A stretch of 64,000 nucleotides of DNA from Paenibacillus sp. Marseille-Q4541 (GTDB lineage: Bacteria; Bacillota; Bacilli; Paenibacillales; Paenibacillaceae): contig NZ_JAGXCY010000014.1 of NCBI RefSeq assembly GCF_018310695.1, positions 43,742-107,741 of the forward strand, read 5' to 3'. Under the pieces are notes generated by a model. It saw only the letters and a list, made by a program, of their open reading frames with translations. It did not search any database and was not told where the DNA came from. Made by a program: the position numbers and the translations under genes. Below, in pieces: positions 36,039 to 45,805 of the stretch. Within the stretch, counting starts at the first letter, position 1. The number at the start of each line of letters is the position of its first letter.

Positions 36039-38327
36039 TTATTTTAGGTCATTCATTTTCGCAAGAACAGCCTTCAGTTCCTCTTCGGAAAACGCTCCGC
36101 CGCTGAAAATAACGATATTTCGAAGTGGTAAGTATTTCAAGGAAGCCTCCATCATATCTGAAGTGGAGTCCTCTTCGTCATCTCCGCTCATTTTGGAAAA
36201 TTGTTCGGTCAATTGATCCACGAGTGGTTTAATCATAGCTGCTGCATCCTCATGCACCATAATGTCGCCAATCGTCGTATTGCGAGTAAAGACTGGTTTT
36301 GGTGCGGGAACCGTTGATTCTACATGAATGGGTTCTTTCAGCTCAATGACCTGAGAAGAACGTCCAATCAGAATTTCGAATTCACCTGATTCGACATGCC
36401 AGTCTTTCATATCTACGTTATAGTAAGCGAAAGCACGTTTCCCCAGCGTCATGGTCACAGTCTTCGTTTCACCTGGAGCAAGCTCCACTTTGCCAAAACC
36501 TTTCAGTTCTTTCACTGGGCGAATCACGGTACTTTCTACATCACGTACATATAACTGCACCGATTCTTTCCCTGCAAGGTCTCCTGTATTTTTCACATCA
36601 ACGCTGACTGTGAGCGTATCTGTATCCTTAATGTTCTTCGCGCTGACTTTCAGGTTACTGTATTCAAATGTGGTGTAGCTGAGTCCGTGTCCAAATGGGA
36701 ACAAAGTTTGAATTCCGGTTTTATCATAATAACGATATCCCACGAATAGCCCTTCACGGTACTCTACACGGTCCCCTTCGCCAGGGAAGTAAATATAAGA
36801 AGGATTCTCTTCTACACGTTTTGGGAATGTCTCAGCCAGTTTACCGGATGGGTTCACTACGCCGAATAGAATGTCGGCCACTGCACCACCAAACGCCTGC
36901 CCTGCCAAGTAGCCTTCAATAACCCCTTTTACTGATTCAATCCAAGGCATTTCCACTGGAGATCCGTTACTCAAAATAACAATTGTATTGGGCTGCACTT
37001 CTGCAACAGCCTCAATCAGGCGATTATGATTCTCTGGAAGCTTCATATGGAAGCGGTCATACCCTTCCGATTCATATCGATCTGGAAGTCCTGCAAAGAC
37101 GATAGCAACATCCGCTTGCTCAGCAGCTGAACGCGCTTCAAGAAGAAGTTTCTCATTCACATGGTCTTCTTCAATATTGTAGCCTTTAGCAAAGGTGAAA
37201 GTTGCTGCATTACCCGTGATCTTTTGCATTTCTTCTATGGCATTGTCCTTGCGAGTAGGGTTGATATGAGAGCTTCCTCCACCTTGATAACGTGGTTTCT
37301 CAGCAAATCCGCCGATAATCGCGTAATTCCCTTCTTTTTTCAGAGGAAGGACAGCTTCTTCATTCTTCAGCAGTACCATCGTGTCGGCAGCCACTTTTCT
37401 TGCCAAAGCGTGATGCTCATCTTTGTTGTAAGTTGCATTTTCTTTTTTATGTTCTACGACTTTCGCAATGAGAGTAAGGATACGCTCTACCGCTTGATCG
37501 AGTTTTTCTACTGGAAGAGATCCATCTTCTACGGCAGCAAGCACTTTCTTCTGACCGATTCCATGTGAAGCAGGCATTTCAAGTTCATTTCCGGCTTTTA
37601 CTGCATGTGCCGCTTCATTTACGCCGCCCCAGTCCGATACAACGACGCCTTCATGGCCCCATTCTCCTTTAAGGATATCTGTCAGCAAATATTCATTCTC
37701 AGATGCATACGTACCGTTAACACGGTTATACGATGTCATCACAGTCCAAGGCTGGGCATTCTTCACGACCCCTTCAAAAGCCGTCAAATAAATTTCACGC
37801 AGTGTACGTTCATCAACAATAGCATCTGTGCTCATCCGGCGATGCTCCTGGTTGTTTACAGCAAAGTGCTTGAGAGATGTTCCTACCCCTTGACTTTGCA
37901 CTCCTTTAACATGGCCAGTTGCCATTTCACTTGCATGGTAAGGATCTTCAGAGAAATATTCAAAATTGCGTCCTCCAAGCGGAGAACGTTTGATATTTAC
38001 CCCAGGACCCAAGATCACGCCAACGTCTTCTGCTTGCGTTTCTTCACCAAGAGCCACACCGACTTGCTCAATCAGATCGCGGTCCCAAGTGCTCGCAAGA
38101 CCGGAAGCTGTTGGAAAAGCAGTTGCGGGTACACTAGCATTCAGCCCCAGATGATCCGCATTTCCGTCCTGTTTACGCAAACCGTGAGGTCCATCTGTAA
38201 CCATAATGGAAGGTACGCCAAGTCGCTCAATCCCTTTCAGGTTCCAAAAGTCTTTACCTGACACGAGCGCTGCTTTTTCTTCTAATGTCATTTCATTAAG
38301 AATTTGGTTTACGTTTAATTTTTCCAT
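36039..38327 (-). CDS. Beta-glucosidase-type glycoside hydrolase family 3
   Basis: Retaining exo-glycosidase, intracellular (no signal peptide). The (beta/alpha)8 domain holds [36 protein letters not shown] and [14 protein letters not shown]; the nucleophile is D232 in [12 protein letters not shown]. The second alpha/beta domain follows, then a fibronectin-like domain ([23 protein letters not shown]). A C-terminal helical extension of about 90 residues ([18 protein letters not shown] onward) goes beyond the minimal family. The specificity (gluco-, xylo- or other) cannot be told. Divergent from an AraC-type gene, with a cre-like site upstream. Confidence 0.92.
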   Translation of the reverse strand: MEKLNVNQILNEMTLEEKAALVSGKDFWNLKGIERLGVPSIMVTDGPHGLRKQDGNADHLGLNASVPATAFPTASGLASTWDRDLIEQVGVALGEETQAEDVGVILGPGVNIKRSPLGGRNFEYFSEDPYHASEMATGHVKGVQSQGVGTSLKHFAVNNQEHRRMSTDAIVDERTLREIYLTAFEGVVKNAQPWTVMTSYNRVNGTYASENEYLLTDILKGEWGHEGVVVSDWGGVNEAAHAVKAGNELEMPASHGIGQKKVLAAVEDGSLPVEKLDQAVERILTLIAKVVEHKKENATYNKDEHHALARKVAADTMVLLKNEEAVLPLKKEGNYAIIGGFAEKPRYQGGGSSHINPTRKDNAIEEMQKITGNAATFTFAKGYNIEEDHVNEKLLLEARSAAEQADVAIVFAGLPDRYESEGYDRFHMKLPENHNRLIEAVAEVQPNTIVILSNGSPVEMPWIESVKGVIEGYLAGQAFGGAVADILFGVVNPSGKLAETFPKRVEENPSYIYFPGEGDRVEYREGLFVGYRYYDKTGIQTLFPFGHGLSYTTFEYSNLKVSAKNIKDTDTLTVSVDVKNTGDLAGKESVQLYVRDVESTVIRPVKELKGFGKVELAPGETKTVTMTLGKRAFAYYNVDMKDWHVESGEFEILIGRSSQVIELKEPIHVESTVPAPKPVFTRNTTIGDIMVHEDAAAMIKPLVDQLTEQFSKMSGDDEEDSTSDMMEASLKYLPLRNIVIFSGGAFSEEELKAVLAKMNDLK

Positions 38328-38410
38328 CCTATTTACACTCCTTTTGAATCACATTTATGGTGAACCGTTCAAGTCATAAAAAGCTTGTAGAAAAATGTAT
38401 TGTGTAAGTA

Positions 38411-38424
38411 AGAAAGCGATTACA
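38411..38424 (-). promoter_or_regulatory. cre-like element upstream of GH3 gene
   Basis: AGAAAGCGATTACA matches the catabolite responsive element TGWAARCGNTNNCA at all but the first base. It lies about 85 bases above the GH3 start, in the divergent region with the AraC-type gene. Confidence 0.45.
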
Positions 38425-38546
38425 TATAAGTCTGATCGCCTTCTTTGTTTCTTTTGATATCTTTATGATAAACTACAGAGAGATACATTTATGGTATTAT
38501 TTTTTGATTTTTTTTACTTTTTATCACTCATTTTGGAGCGAGTATA

Positions 38547-39800
38547 ATGAAAACAATTCAAGATTTTCACACAATAAATAAATTAATTCATGATGCATAT
38601 CATGTTCCCATCTTCCTAATCACACCAGATGAAGCCATTCAAGAGAAGTTAAGTTATGGCGAAGTACCTTCGCCTGTCCATCCTCACGCGGCTGAAATGC
38701 TGGCAACCCTGATCGCCACACAAGATGAGGAAATCCAACAGATGCCGGTTATTAAAACAACTTCATTAGGTGAGTACTATGTAGTTCTGTATCTGGTAGA
38801 TGATGAAGCGTGTTATGTTGGCAAGCTCATTGCTGGCCCCTTTTTGCTGGAGTCCTACTCGGAGGAGGTCATTGTTAGTCTGATGTATGATGTAAGTGCT
38901 CCAAGATATCAACTAGAGACTTGGAAACAATATTTCAAGCAAATGGCCATCTTGAATCGTAAAACAATGAAGCATCTTGGCGAGCTGATGTACTATCTGG
39001 TCCACAACAAGAGACTAGATGGCGAAGCCATGCTGAAGCAGCAAGTCTCTCCTATTCTAGAGCAGGATGAGGAAGACGAGATTGAAAAAGAAATTGAGCA
39101 AGAGCTTTCGCAGCGCCGTGACCACGAAACCTATCACCATGAGCTTGCCCAAGAAGAATCGCTGTTTGCTTCCATTCGGCAAGGATCTGTCAGTCGCCTA
39201 ATCGCTCAGCTTTCTTCATTAGACCTCTCGAACAACGCGGTCCTATCAAAAAAGAGTCATCTGCGCAGTCAGAAGAATCTAGCGATCAGCGGCATCACCC
39301 TTGCAACCCGTGCTGCGATGAAGGGCGGTCTTTTGCCAGAACTGGCGTATACGTTAAGTGATATTTATATACAACGAGTTGAAGAGCTTCAGAATGTGAA
39401 GGACGTTTTCCAACTGCAAAAAGAAACAATCATTGAGTTTGCTAGACGGGTGCAGAACAGTAAAACCGAGCAGTTCAGTAAAGAGGTTGCCCAGTGCACC
39501 TACTATATATTTAATCATTTGCTTGAAGATTTATCTCTCGAAAGACTTGCTAGACACGTTAACCTTACACCAAGCTATTTATCCACAAGGTTTAAGAAAG
39601 AAACAGGACTGTCCATTGTGGATTACATCCAGCGTGAACGTGTATATGAAGCGCAGAAAATGCTGAAATTCAGCTCCATAAGTCTGTCTGATATCTGTGC
39701 TCGGCTGAATTTCAACGATCAAAGTTATTTTACGAGAGTTTTCAAGAAATGGTCTGGTGTAACCCCTTTGCAATATCGTAAAAAAGGAGAACCATCTTAA
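38547..39800 (+). CDS. AraC-family regulator with uncharacterised N-terminal sensor
   Basis: The C-terminal HTH (about residues 315-413) has two helix pairs: LSLERLARHVNLTPSYLSTRFKKETGLSI and SLSDICARLNFNDQSYFTRVFKKWSGVTPLQYRKK. Residues 1-160 form a mixed alpha/beta domain I cannot assign (DAYHVPIFLITPDE, LGEYYVVLYLVDDEACYVGKLIAGPFLL), which resembles small-molecule or PAS/GAF-like sensors. An acidic coiled segment (EQDEEDEIEKEIEQELSQRRDHE) follows. It is divergent from the GH3 gene and is its likely regulator. Confidence 0.88.
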   Translation: MKTIQDFHTINKLIHDAYHVPIFLITPDEAIQEKLSYGEVPSPVHPHAAEMLATLIATQDEEIQQMPVIKTTSLGEYYVVLYLVDDEACYVGKLIAGPFLLESYSEEVIVSLMYDVSAPRYQLETWKQYFKQMAILNRKTMKHLGELMYYLVHNKRLDGEAMLKQQVSPILEQDEEDEIEKEIEQELSQRRDHETYHHELAQEESLFASIRQGSVSRLIAQLSSLDLSNNAVLSKKSHLRSQKNLAISGITLATRAAMKGGLLPELAYTLSDIYIQRVEELQNVKDVFQLQKETIIEFARRVQNSKTEQFSKEVAQCTYYIFNHLLEDLSLERLARHVNLTPSYLSTRFKKETGLSIVDYIQRERVYEAQKMLKFSSISLSDICARLNFNDQSYFTRVFKKWSGVTPLQYRKKGEPS

Positions 39801-39843
39801 ATCCCCCCTCTAATTTGTTAAAGAAATTAAATATTAATGTATT

Positions 39844-39896
39844 AAAAAAGTTGCCTCTATAGCCCTATACTTCAGGCTCCCGAGACAACTTTTTTA
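39844..39896. terminator. Bidirectional terminator between AraC-type gene and mhqD
   Basis: AAAAAAGTTG..CTC pairs with GAG..CAACTTTTTT across a 24-base loop with one mismatch. Confidence 0.78.
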
Positions 39897-39904
39897 TCTT
39901 GTAG

Positions 39905-40522
39905 TTATGAAATAACGTTCTGCTTAAACCATGCTGCTGCCGAAACGACTTCAGTACGGCTCAGCTGATGACCATTATTTTCCCAGTGCAACTGTACGCT
40001 TGCTCCGGCCCCTTCAAGAAGCTGCTGAAGATCTTCCGATTCTTGCGGAGCACACATCGGATCATTTTTGCCTGCAGCAATAAAGACAGGGACTCCTGAC
40101 AGATCAGGTAGTTCTTTGTCACGCAAAGGCACCATGGGGTGATGCAAAATAGCTCCCTTGAGAGAGTCTGCATAATGGAACAACAAACTGCCTGCAATAT
40201 TAGCACCGTTAGAATATCCGATGGCAACGACATTGCTTCGGTCAAAGTCATAGGTCTCCGATGCTTCATTCACAAACTCATGTAACTCTTTTGTACGGAA
40301 GATGAGATCTTCTTCGTCAAATACGCCTTCTGCCAGACGGCGGAAGAAACGCGGCATCCCATGTTCACTCACATTTCCACGAACACCCAAAATGTTGGAT
40401 CCAGGGGATACCATATCTGCGAGTGGAATTAAATCGGTTTCCGTTCCTCCTGTACCGTGCAGCAGCAATATCGTAGCTAAATTTGGATTCGACCCTTTAT
40501 GGAATACATGTTTCATTGTCAT
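39905..40522 (-). CDS. mhqD: Carboxylesterase/phospholipase-type hydrolase, MhqD-like
   Basis: Alpha/beta hydrolase of the carboxylesterase group, 205 residues. The oxyanion loop is LLLHGTGGTETD, the nucleophile is S104 in AIGYSNGANIA, the acid is in IAAGKNDPMCAP and the histidine is in NNGHQLS. In B. subtilis MhqD belongs to the MhqR regulon, induced by methylhydroquinone, catechol and other quinone electrophiles. The start overlaps the stop of the dioxygenase gene by four bases (ATGA), so the two are translationally coupled. Confidence 0.9.
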   Translation of the reverse strand: MTMKHVFHKGSNPNLATILLLHGTGGTETDLIPLADMVSPGSNILGVRGNVSEHGMPRFFRRLAEGVFDEEDLIFRTKELHEFVNEASETYDFDRSNVVAIGYSNGANIAGSLLFHYADSLKGAILHHPMVPLRDKELPDLSGVPVFIAAGKNDPMCAPQESEDLQQLLEGAGASVQLHWENNGHQLSRTEVVSAAAWFKQNVIS

Positions 40523-41469
40523 ATCTTAGCTCCTCCTTTGAATTCACGAACCGTTACGTTCGGCAAGTTTTGTTCGATTAATTCCCGGTGCGGTTCGTAC
40601 CAGGATGGAAGCATCAATGTTTCGCCCAGTTTCTCTTGCGGTTCATCCTTAGCAAATCCCGGCGGATCGGTAGCAATCTCAAACAGGATGCCTCCTGGCT
40701 CTCTAAAATAAACAGCATTGAAATACTGACGGTCAATAACCGAAGTAGGATGCATTCCCGCTAATTCTGCTCTTTTTTGTAATAACTCATGTTCCTCATA
40801 ATCTTTTGCACGCCAAGCAATGTGATGAACCGTACCTGCTCCGCCTCTGCCTTGTGCGATAACTTTCCGGTTGATATCAATCATATTACCCAAATCTCCA
40901 GTTCCTTGATAACGTACAAAATCATGTTCTTCTGCCGCTTTCGTCATTCCCAGTATGTTCTCCATAACTGCCATCGTCTGCTCTGGAGCCATACTGTATA
41001 GGACTGCACCGCCGAAACCTTTAATGGCTTCTTCAGCTGTCACACCATTATAAGACCAAGTATTAAGCGGACCTTCTTCCCGCTCTACAAGTTCCAGAAC
41101 TAGTCCCGCATTGTCCAAAAAACGAAGATACGTTTCACCAAACCGGTGTTTCTCTTCAAAATGTACCCCAAAGGAAGTCAGACGCTCTTTCCAGAACGGT
41201 GTCGTTCCCGGCGGAATCGCATAAACAGTAACTCCTGTCTGACCACCACCGACAACACCTTTACGTGCACCTGCTTGTGGGAAGAAAGTAATAATGGTAC
41301 CCGGGGAACCTTTTTCATCTCCAAAATACAGATGATACACTTCAGGAGCATCAAAATTGATTGTTTTCTTTACTAGACGAAGTCCAAGAACCCCGGCATA
41401 GAAGTCGATATTTTTCTGTGCGTCATCGACAAAAGCGGTAATATGGTGAATCCCTGCTGTCCGTAACAT
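40519..41469 (-). CDS. mhqO: Ring-cleaving dioxygenase, MhqO/MhqA-like (double VOC)
   Basis: Two tandem VOC modules form a hydroquinone-type extradiol dioxygenase. First module: GIHHITAFVDDAQKNIDFYAGVLGLRLVKKTINFD, then YHLYFGDEKGSPGTIITFFP. Second: GTVHHIAWRAKDYEEHELLQKRAELAG, then YFREPGGILFEIATDPPGF. ATG 41469 follows GGAGGG; the frame stays open 31 codons upstream without a site. The role is detoxification of quinones and hydroquinones together with MhqD. Two palindromes of the MhqR type lie upstream. Confidence 0.92.
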   Translation of the reverse strand: MLRTAGIHHITAFVDDAQKNIDFYAGVLGLRLVKKTINFDAPEVYHLYFGDEKGSPGTIITFFPQAGARKGVVGGGQTGVTVYAIPPGTTPFWKERLTSFGVHFEEKHRFGETYLRFLDNAGLVLELVEREEGPLNTWSYNGVTAEEAIKGFGGAVLYSMAPEQTMAVMENILGMTKAAEEHDFVRYQGTGDLGNMIDINRKVIAQGRGGAGTVHHIAWRAKDYEEHELLQKRAELAGMHPTSVIDRQYFNAVYFREPGGILFEIATDPPGFAKDEPQEKLGETLMLPSWYEPHRELIEQNLPNVTVREFKGGAKI

Positions 41470-41582
41470 AACGTTCCCTCCATTTTTTTGATTGTATTTG
41501 TATTTGTGCTTTTCGTTCGTTTCATTAAAATGTTTTCTGATCAATAACTCGTTCATTTTCACTATTTATAATGTTCCTGATT

Positions 41583-41604
41583 ATTATCTTAAATTTAAGA
41601 TAAT
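41583..41604 (-). promoter_or_regulatory. MhqR-like operator, perfect 22-bp palindrome
   Basis: ATTATCTTAAA and its exact reverse complement TTTAAGATAAT form a 22-base palindrome 114 bases above mhqO. The B. subtilis MhqR box is a TATCTCGAA-type inverted repeat of the same layout, so this is very likely the operator of a MhqR/MarR-type repressor. Confidence 0.7.
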
Positions 41605-41629
41605 TACTATGAATTCATCATACTTTTTT

Positions 41630-41649
41630 TTATCTTAAATTCAAGACTT
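41630..41649 (-). promoter_or_regulatory. Second MhqR-like site, half conserved
   Basis: The left half TTATCTTAAA repeats the first operator exactly; the right half TTCAAGACTT is degenerate. It lies 47 bases further upstream. The remainder of the gap to purD (41650-41852) holds no supported gene. Confidence 0.5.
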
Positions 41650-41852
41650 TAATAAAAATGCTTGCATTTGATCTGAATGCGCGCCGACTAGAGCTGATCT
41701 ACTATTTTCACCTCAGGTTATGTTATGTGGATAACTTTTTACAGCCATTTATTTATTCATCACTTTACAGTGAATAAGTAACAATTGTTCATAACCTGTG
41801 TATAGGATTTTATGAATTTCTATAACATCAATAACAAAGAAAGAGGAATGAC

Positions 41853-41901
41853 AAAAAGACCAAAAAGAGCGTATCCCGCTTCGCTCTTGTTTGATCTTTT
41901 T
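41853..41901 (-). terminator. Terminator of the pur operon
   Basis: On the minus strand AAAAAGATCAAACAAGAGCG pairs with CGCTCTTTTTGGTCTTTTT across a short loop. It begins about 20 bases after the purD stop. Confidence 0.8.
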
Positions 41902-41920
41902 GTGTACTAATATTCTACTT

Positions 41921-43186
41921 CTATACCAATGCTTTCGCGGCAATATCGGACCGCTGATGTTTTCCTTCGAACGTAATCAGCTTTGCAGCGTCATATGCGT
42001 TGTTTCTTGCTGCTTCAATAGAAGAACCTTGGCCGACAACACCTAGCACGCGTCCTCCGTTTGTCACGTATTCCCCTGCATCATTCGTTGCCGTACCTGC
42101 ATGGAATACAAGGGATTCCCCTACCTGTTCAAGCCCGGAGATTACAATGCCTTTTGGATAGGAAGCTGGATATCCTCCTGAAGCTAGAATGACGCACACC
42201 GCTGCTTCATCACTCCACTCGATATCGATATCAGCAAGCGTACCGTTCACAGCAGCTAGAAAAATATCGAGCAGATCCGTTTTCAACCTTGGAAGAACTA
42301 CCTGCGTCTCCGGGTCACCAAAACGGGCATTAAATTCAACTGTCTTCGGTGTACCATCCGGTGAAATCATTAGCCCTGCAAAAAGAATACCACGGAACGG
42401 ACGTCCCTCCGACACCATCGCTTTCGCCGTAGGAATAACAATCGTTTCAATTGCCTCATCAATAATAGCCTGATCGATATGTGGTAGTGGAGAATAGGTC
42501 CCCATCCCCCCCGTATTTGGACCTTTATCTCCGTCAAATACAGGTTTATGATCTTGAGCCGCTGGCATACATCTCACCGTTTCCCCATCGACGAATGCCA
42601 GAATCGACATTTCCTGACCTGCAAGGAACTCCTCAATGACTACATTTGTACCTGCCTCACCAAAAGCTTTCTCCACCATCATACTGCGAAGTGCTGTTTC
42701 TGCTTCTTCACGAGTATAAGCTACGGTGACTCCCTTACCTGCAGCAAGGCCGTCTGCTTTAATGACGATAGGAACAGGGCGAGAACGAAGATAATCCAGT
42801 GCCGCTTCATAGTTATCGAACTTCTCGTAAGCTGCGGTAGGGATATGATATTTGCGAAGCAGGTCTTTCATAAACGTCTTACTGCCTTCAATCTCTGCTG
42901 CATTTTTACGTGGCCCAAAGACCGGAATGTTCTTCGCTTCAAATACATCCACAATTCCGTCTGCTAAAGGATCGTCAGGTCCAACGACCACGAGTCCCAC
43001 TTCTTTTTGGAGTGCAAACTCGGATAGTTTCTCAAATTCGTGTACACCGATCGGAACACATTCTGCAATTTGACCAATCCCTGCGTTTCCGGGAGCACAG
43101 TAGATGGTGTTTACCTTTTCACTTTTTGATAGAGACCATACAATGGCATGCTCACGCCCACCAGCACCAATAACGAGAATATCCAT
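41921..43186 (-). CDS. purD: Phosphoribosylamine-glycine ligase
   Basis: Second step of de novo purine synthesis: joins glycine to phosphoribosylamine with ATP. The N-terminal domain starts with MDILVIGAGGREHAIVWSL, the ATP-grasp core shows IVIKADGLAAGKGVTVA, and DPETQVVLPRL carries Mg ligands. 421 residues, normal length. The ATG follows AAAGGAGG. It is last in the operon, separated from purH by 218 bases that hold strong RNA structure. Confidence 0.97.
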   Translation of the reverse strand: MDILVIGAGGREHAIVWSLSKSEKVNTIYCAPGNAGIGQIAECVPIGVHEFEKLSEFALQKEVGLVVVGPDDPLADGIVDVFEAKNIPVFGPRKNAAEIEGSKTFMKDLLRKYHIPTAAYEKFDNYEAALDYLRSRPVPIVIKADGLAAGKGVTVAYTREEAETALRSMMVEKAFGEAGTNVVIEEFLAGQEMSILAFVDGETVRCMPAAQDHKPVFDGDKGPNTGGMGTYSPLPHIDQAIIDEAIETIVIPTAKAMVSEGRPFRGILFAGLMISPDGTPKTVEFNARFGDPETQVVLPRLKTDLLDIFLAAVNGTLADIDIEWSDEAAVCVILASGGYPASYPKGIVISGLEQVGESLVFHAGTATNDAGEYVTNGGRVLGVVGQGSSIEAARNNAYDAAKLITFEGKHQRSDIAAKALV

Positions 43187-43206
43187 ATGTTCCTCCTTTA
43201 ATATGC

Positions 43207-43260
43207 CTATAAAATAATAAAGGCTGAGAGGCCAAGCTCTCCGCTTTGCACTCCCAGCCT
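43207..43260 (-). terminator. Terminator-like hairpin between purH and purD
   Basis: On the minus strand AGGCTGGGAG pairs with CTCTCAGCCT over ten positions (one G-U) around 20 bases, followed by TTATTATTTT. It lies just before the purD ribosome binding site, so it can act as an attenuator inside the operon. Confidence 0.6.
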
Positions 43261-43266
43261 AGGAAA

Positions 43267-43334
43267 GATAAGATCACGCTCTGCTGTTCCGTTCAAAAAC
43301 CCCTTTTTGATGGTGAGCAGATAACGCTCTTATC
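43267..43334 (-). ncRNA. Structured leader upstream of purD, unassigned
   Basis: Nested helices on the minus strand: GATAAGA with TCTTATC (43334-43328 with 43273-43267), TCTGCT with AGCAGA (43321-43316... 43085-type pairing at 43321-43316 and 43285-43280), and a perfect TCAAAAA-GGGG-TTTTTGA hairpin at 43310-43293. The internal loop between the two outer helices is nearly symmetric (GCGTTA opposite GCGTGA). It does not match the ZTP, guanine or PRPP riboswitches as I know them. It precedes the terminator-like hairpin. Confidence 0.4.
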
Positions 43335-43404
43335 GGGAATTCATTAATCTGTTCTATTGTTTATATGATGAATGAATATATCATTGTCCCTTATTTCCAG
43401 GAAA

Positions 43405-44952
43405 TTAATGTTTGAAATGACGTACTCCCGTAAATACCATAGCGATTCCATGTTCGTTTGCTGCCTTAATGGACTCTTCATCCTTGATAGATCCGCCTGG
43501 CTGAATGATCGCTGTAATGCCGTGTTTAGCAGCAAGTTCTACCGTATCGCCCATCGGGAAAAATGCATCCGATGCAAGTACAGATCCTTTTGCCTTGTCT
43601 GCCGCTTGTTCCAGTGCAATTTTGGCTGCACCCACACGGTTCATTTGACCAGCACCGACACCAACCGTCATATTATCTGCAGCGAGAACGATAGCATTTG
43701 ATTTCACATGCTTAACTACTTTCCATCCGAATAAGAGCTGTTTCAGTTCTTCTTCCGAAGGAGCACGGTCTGTTACCACTTTCAGATCATCTGCATCCAC
43801 TGAATGCACATCACTTTGCTGAACCACCATACCACCATCGATACTCGTTACTACAAACTGGCTGCTGCGTTCTTTCGCAGAAGACAGTTCCCCCATTTTG
43901 AGCAGACGGATATTTTTCTTTTTCGTGAGGATTTCAAGCGCTTCTTCTGTAAAATCGGGAGCGAGTACAATCTCAAGGAAGATTTCGCTTAGTTTTGCTG
44001 CAGTATCGCTGTCGATCATTCGGTTCGCGGCAACAATACCTCCAAAGATAGAAGTTGGATCTGCTGTGTATGCTTTCATGTAAGCTTGATAAATACTTTC
44101 GCCCGTACCAACGCCACAAGGGTTCATATGCTTAACTGCCACAACAGCCGGTTCTTCGAATTCTTTTACGATTTGAAGTGCTGCGTTAGCATCATTGATG
44201 TTGTTGTAGGAAAGCTCTTTACCATGAATCTGCTCTGCAGTTGTAAGCGTACCTTGTGGAGCAAGCGGTTTACGATAAAATGCAGCCTGCTGATGAGGAT
44301 TTTCTCCGTAACGAAGATCTTGAATCTTCTCATAAGTGACAGTATAACGCTCTGGAAGTGGATCGCCGTTCACATTAGACAGGTAATCGGAAATAAGAGC
44401 ATCGTAAGCCGCCGTATGACGGAACACTTTAGCCGCCAGCTGTTTACGAGTTGCAAGAGAAGTGTCTCCTTGTTCACGAACTTCAGTCAGAACCTGACTA
44501 TAATCATTCGCATCAACGACAACACTGACAAACGCATGGTTTTTCGCAGCCGAACGAAGCATCGTTGGGCCACCGATATCAATGTTTTCAATCGCATCTT
44601 CGTAAGAGACATCTGGCTTCGCAATCGTTTCTTGGAAAGGATAGAGATTTACGACAACCAGATCGATGTAATCAAGACCTAGATCTTTCATTTGCTGCTG
44701 ATGCTCAGCGTTGTCTCTGACTGCGAGAAGTCCACTGTGTACGGCAGGGTGAAGTGTTTTAACACGTCCATCCATAATCTCTGGGAATCCGGTTACGTCG
44801 GAAATACCAATGACCGGGATACCTTCTTTCGACAACAGGCTGCTAGTTCCACCTGTCGAGATAATTTCTACCCCTAAATTAGACAGCTCACGGCAAAAAT
44901 CCACGATGCCCGTTTTATCTGAAACGCTAACGAGTGCTCTTTTTATACTCAC
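43405..44952 (-). CDS. purH: Bifunctional AICAR transformylase / IMP cyclohydrolase
   Basis: Last two steps to IMP. The N-terminal MGS-like cyclohydrolase domain ([30 protein letters not shown]) is followed by the AICAR transformylase domain, with the catalytic Lys-His in [12 protein letters not shown] and [13 protein letters not shown]. The GTG at 44952 is chosen because AGAGGAGG lies just before it; the frame extends ten codons higher. The 200-base gap to purN holds nothing recognisable. Confidence 0.96.
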   Translation of the reverse strand: MSIKRALVSVSDKTGIVDFCRELSNLGVEIISTGGTSSLLSKEGIPVIGISDVTGFPEIMDGRVKTLHPAVHSGLLAVRDNAEHQQQMKDLGLDYIDLVVVNLYPFQETIAKPDVSYEDAIENIDIGGPTMLRSAAKNHAFVSVVVDANDYSQVLTEVREQGDTSLATRKQLAAKVFRHTAAYDALISDYLSNVNGDPLPERYTVTYEKIQDLRYGENPHQQAAFYRKPLAPQGTLTTAEQIHGKELSYNNINDANAALQIVKEFEEPAVVAVKHMNPCGVGTGESIYQAYMKAYTADPTSIFGGIVAANRMIDSDTAAKLSEIFLEIVLAPDFTEEALEILTKKKNIRLLKMGELSSAKERSSQFVVTSIDGGMVVQQSDVHSVDADDLKVVTDRAPSEEELKQLLFGWKVVKHVKSNAIVLAADNMTVGVGAGQMNRVGAAKIALEQAADKAKGSVLASDAFFPMGDTVELAAKHGITAIIQPGGSIKDEESIKAANEHGIAMVFTGVRHFKH

Positions 44953-45154
44953 GATGAAGCTCCTCCTCTTATGTGTCCCCATATAGAATAGAACTGAACT
45001 TACTTCCGTAAAACTGCTTGATTAGAATCATTCAAACCGTATTTAAAAGTTTGCTGTCGTTCTAAAAAACTGACGTCGAAACTTAGTTTATTTCCCGAGA
45101 AATATCACATCATGCTACTTCTGTTTGCCGGATGGCACAAAATGTTGGAATGTC

Positions 45155-45805
45155 TCAATTCTCGCTCATAAACCCTGTATTTTCACGGCATACTTTGGCA
45201 TCAATCGTAACTTTTCGTCCTTCCAACTTCACAAGGCCTTTTGCAAACCAAGAAACAACTCCAGGATATAACTGTTGTTCCAGTTCATGAATGGATTCAC
45301 TGAGCGTTTCTGGAGTGTCACTAGCTGAGATCTCAACTGCACGCTGTGCAATAATTGGCCCCGTATCCATTCCGCCATCCACAAAATGTACGGTTATTCC
45401 CGTAAGGGTTACTCCATAGTCCAAAGCTTGTCCGATCGCGTTTTTACCTGGAAAAGCAGGCAAAAGAGAAGGATGAATATTGATCAATCTCCCTGCATAT
45501 GCCTCGACAATGACAGGAGTCAGTAATCGCATATAACCTGCAAGCACAATAAGATCAATCTTAAGGTTGTTCAGCTTTTCGACGATTTCCTGCTCGTATG
45601 CCTCACGCGAAGGATATTCTTTCGGCTGGAACAAATGACACTGGATACCGGCAGACTGCGCTTTTTGTACAACTGGAGCCTGTGGTTTATCACTGACAAG
45701 CAGTTCGATAGAGCCCCCAAGCTTGCCGTTTGATGCAGCTTCCACCAAAGCCTGAAAGTTGCTTCCTTGCCCGGAAGCGAATACCGCAATACGGAAGCTG
45801 GACAT
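45155..45805 (-). CDS. purN: Phosphoribosylglycinamide formyltransferase
   Basis: Transfers formyl from 10-formyl-tetrahydrofolate to GAR. Key motifs: VFASGQGSNFQAL (phosphate binding), LAGYMRLLTP, the catalytic triad region INIHPSLLPAFPG (Asn, His) and VHFVDGGMDTGPII (Asp). 216 residues. Its ATG overlaps the purM stop by one base (TAATG). Confidence 0.96.
   Translation of the reverse strand: MSSFRIAVFASGQGSNFQALVEAASNGKLGGSIELLVSDKPQAPVVQKAQSAGIQCHLFQPKEYPSREAYEQEIVEKLNNLKIDLIVLAGYMRLLTPVIVEAYAGRLINIHPSLLPAFPGKNAIGQALDYGVTLTGITVHFVDGGMDTGPIIAQRAVEISASDTPETLSESIHELEQQLYPGVVSWFAKGLVKLEGRKVTIDAKVCRENTGFMSEN

Noticed and set aside
41749..41943. 64-codon frame between mhqO and purD
   Set aside because: It runs through the pur terminator hairpin and into purD, and has no start signal.
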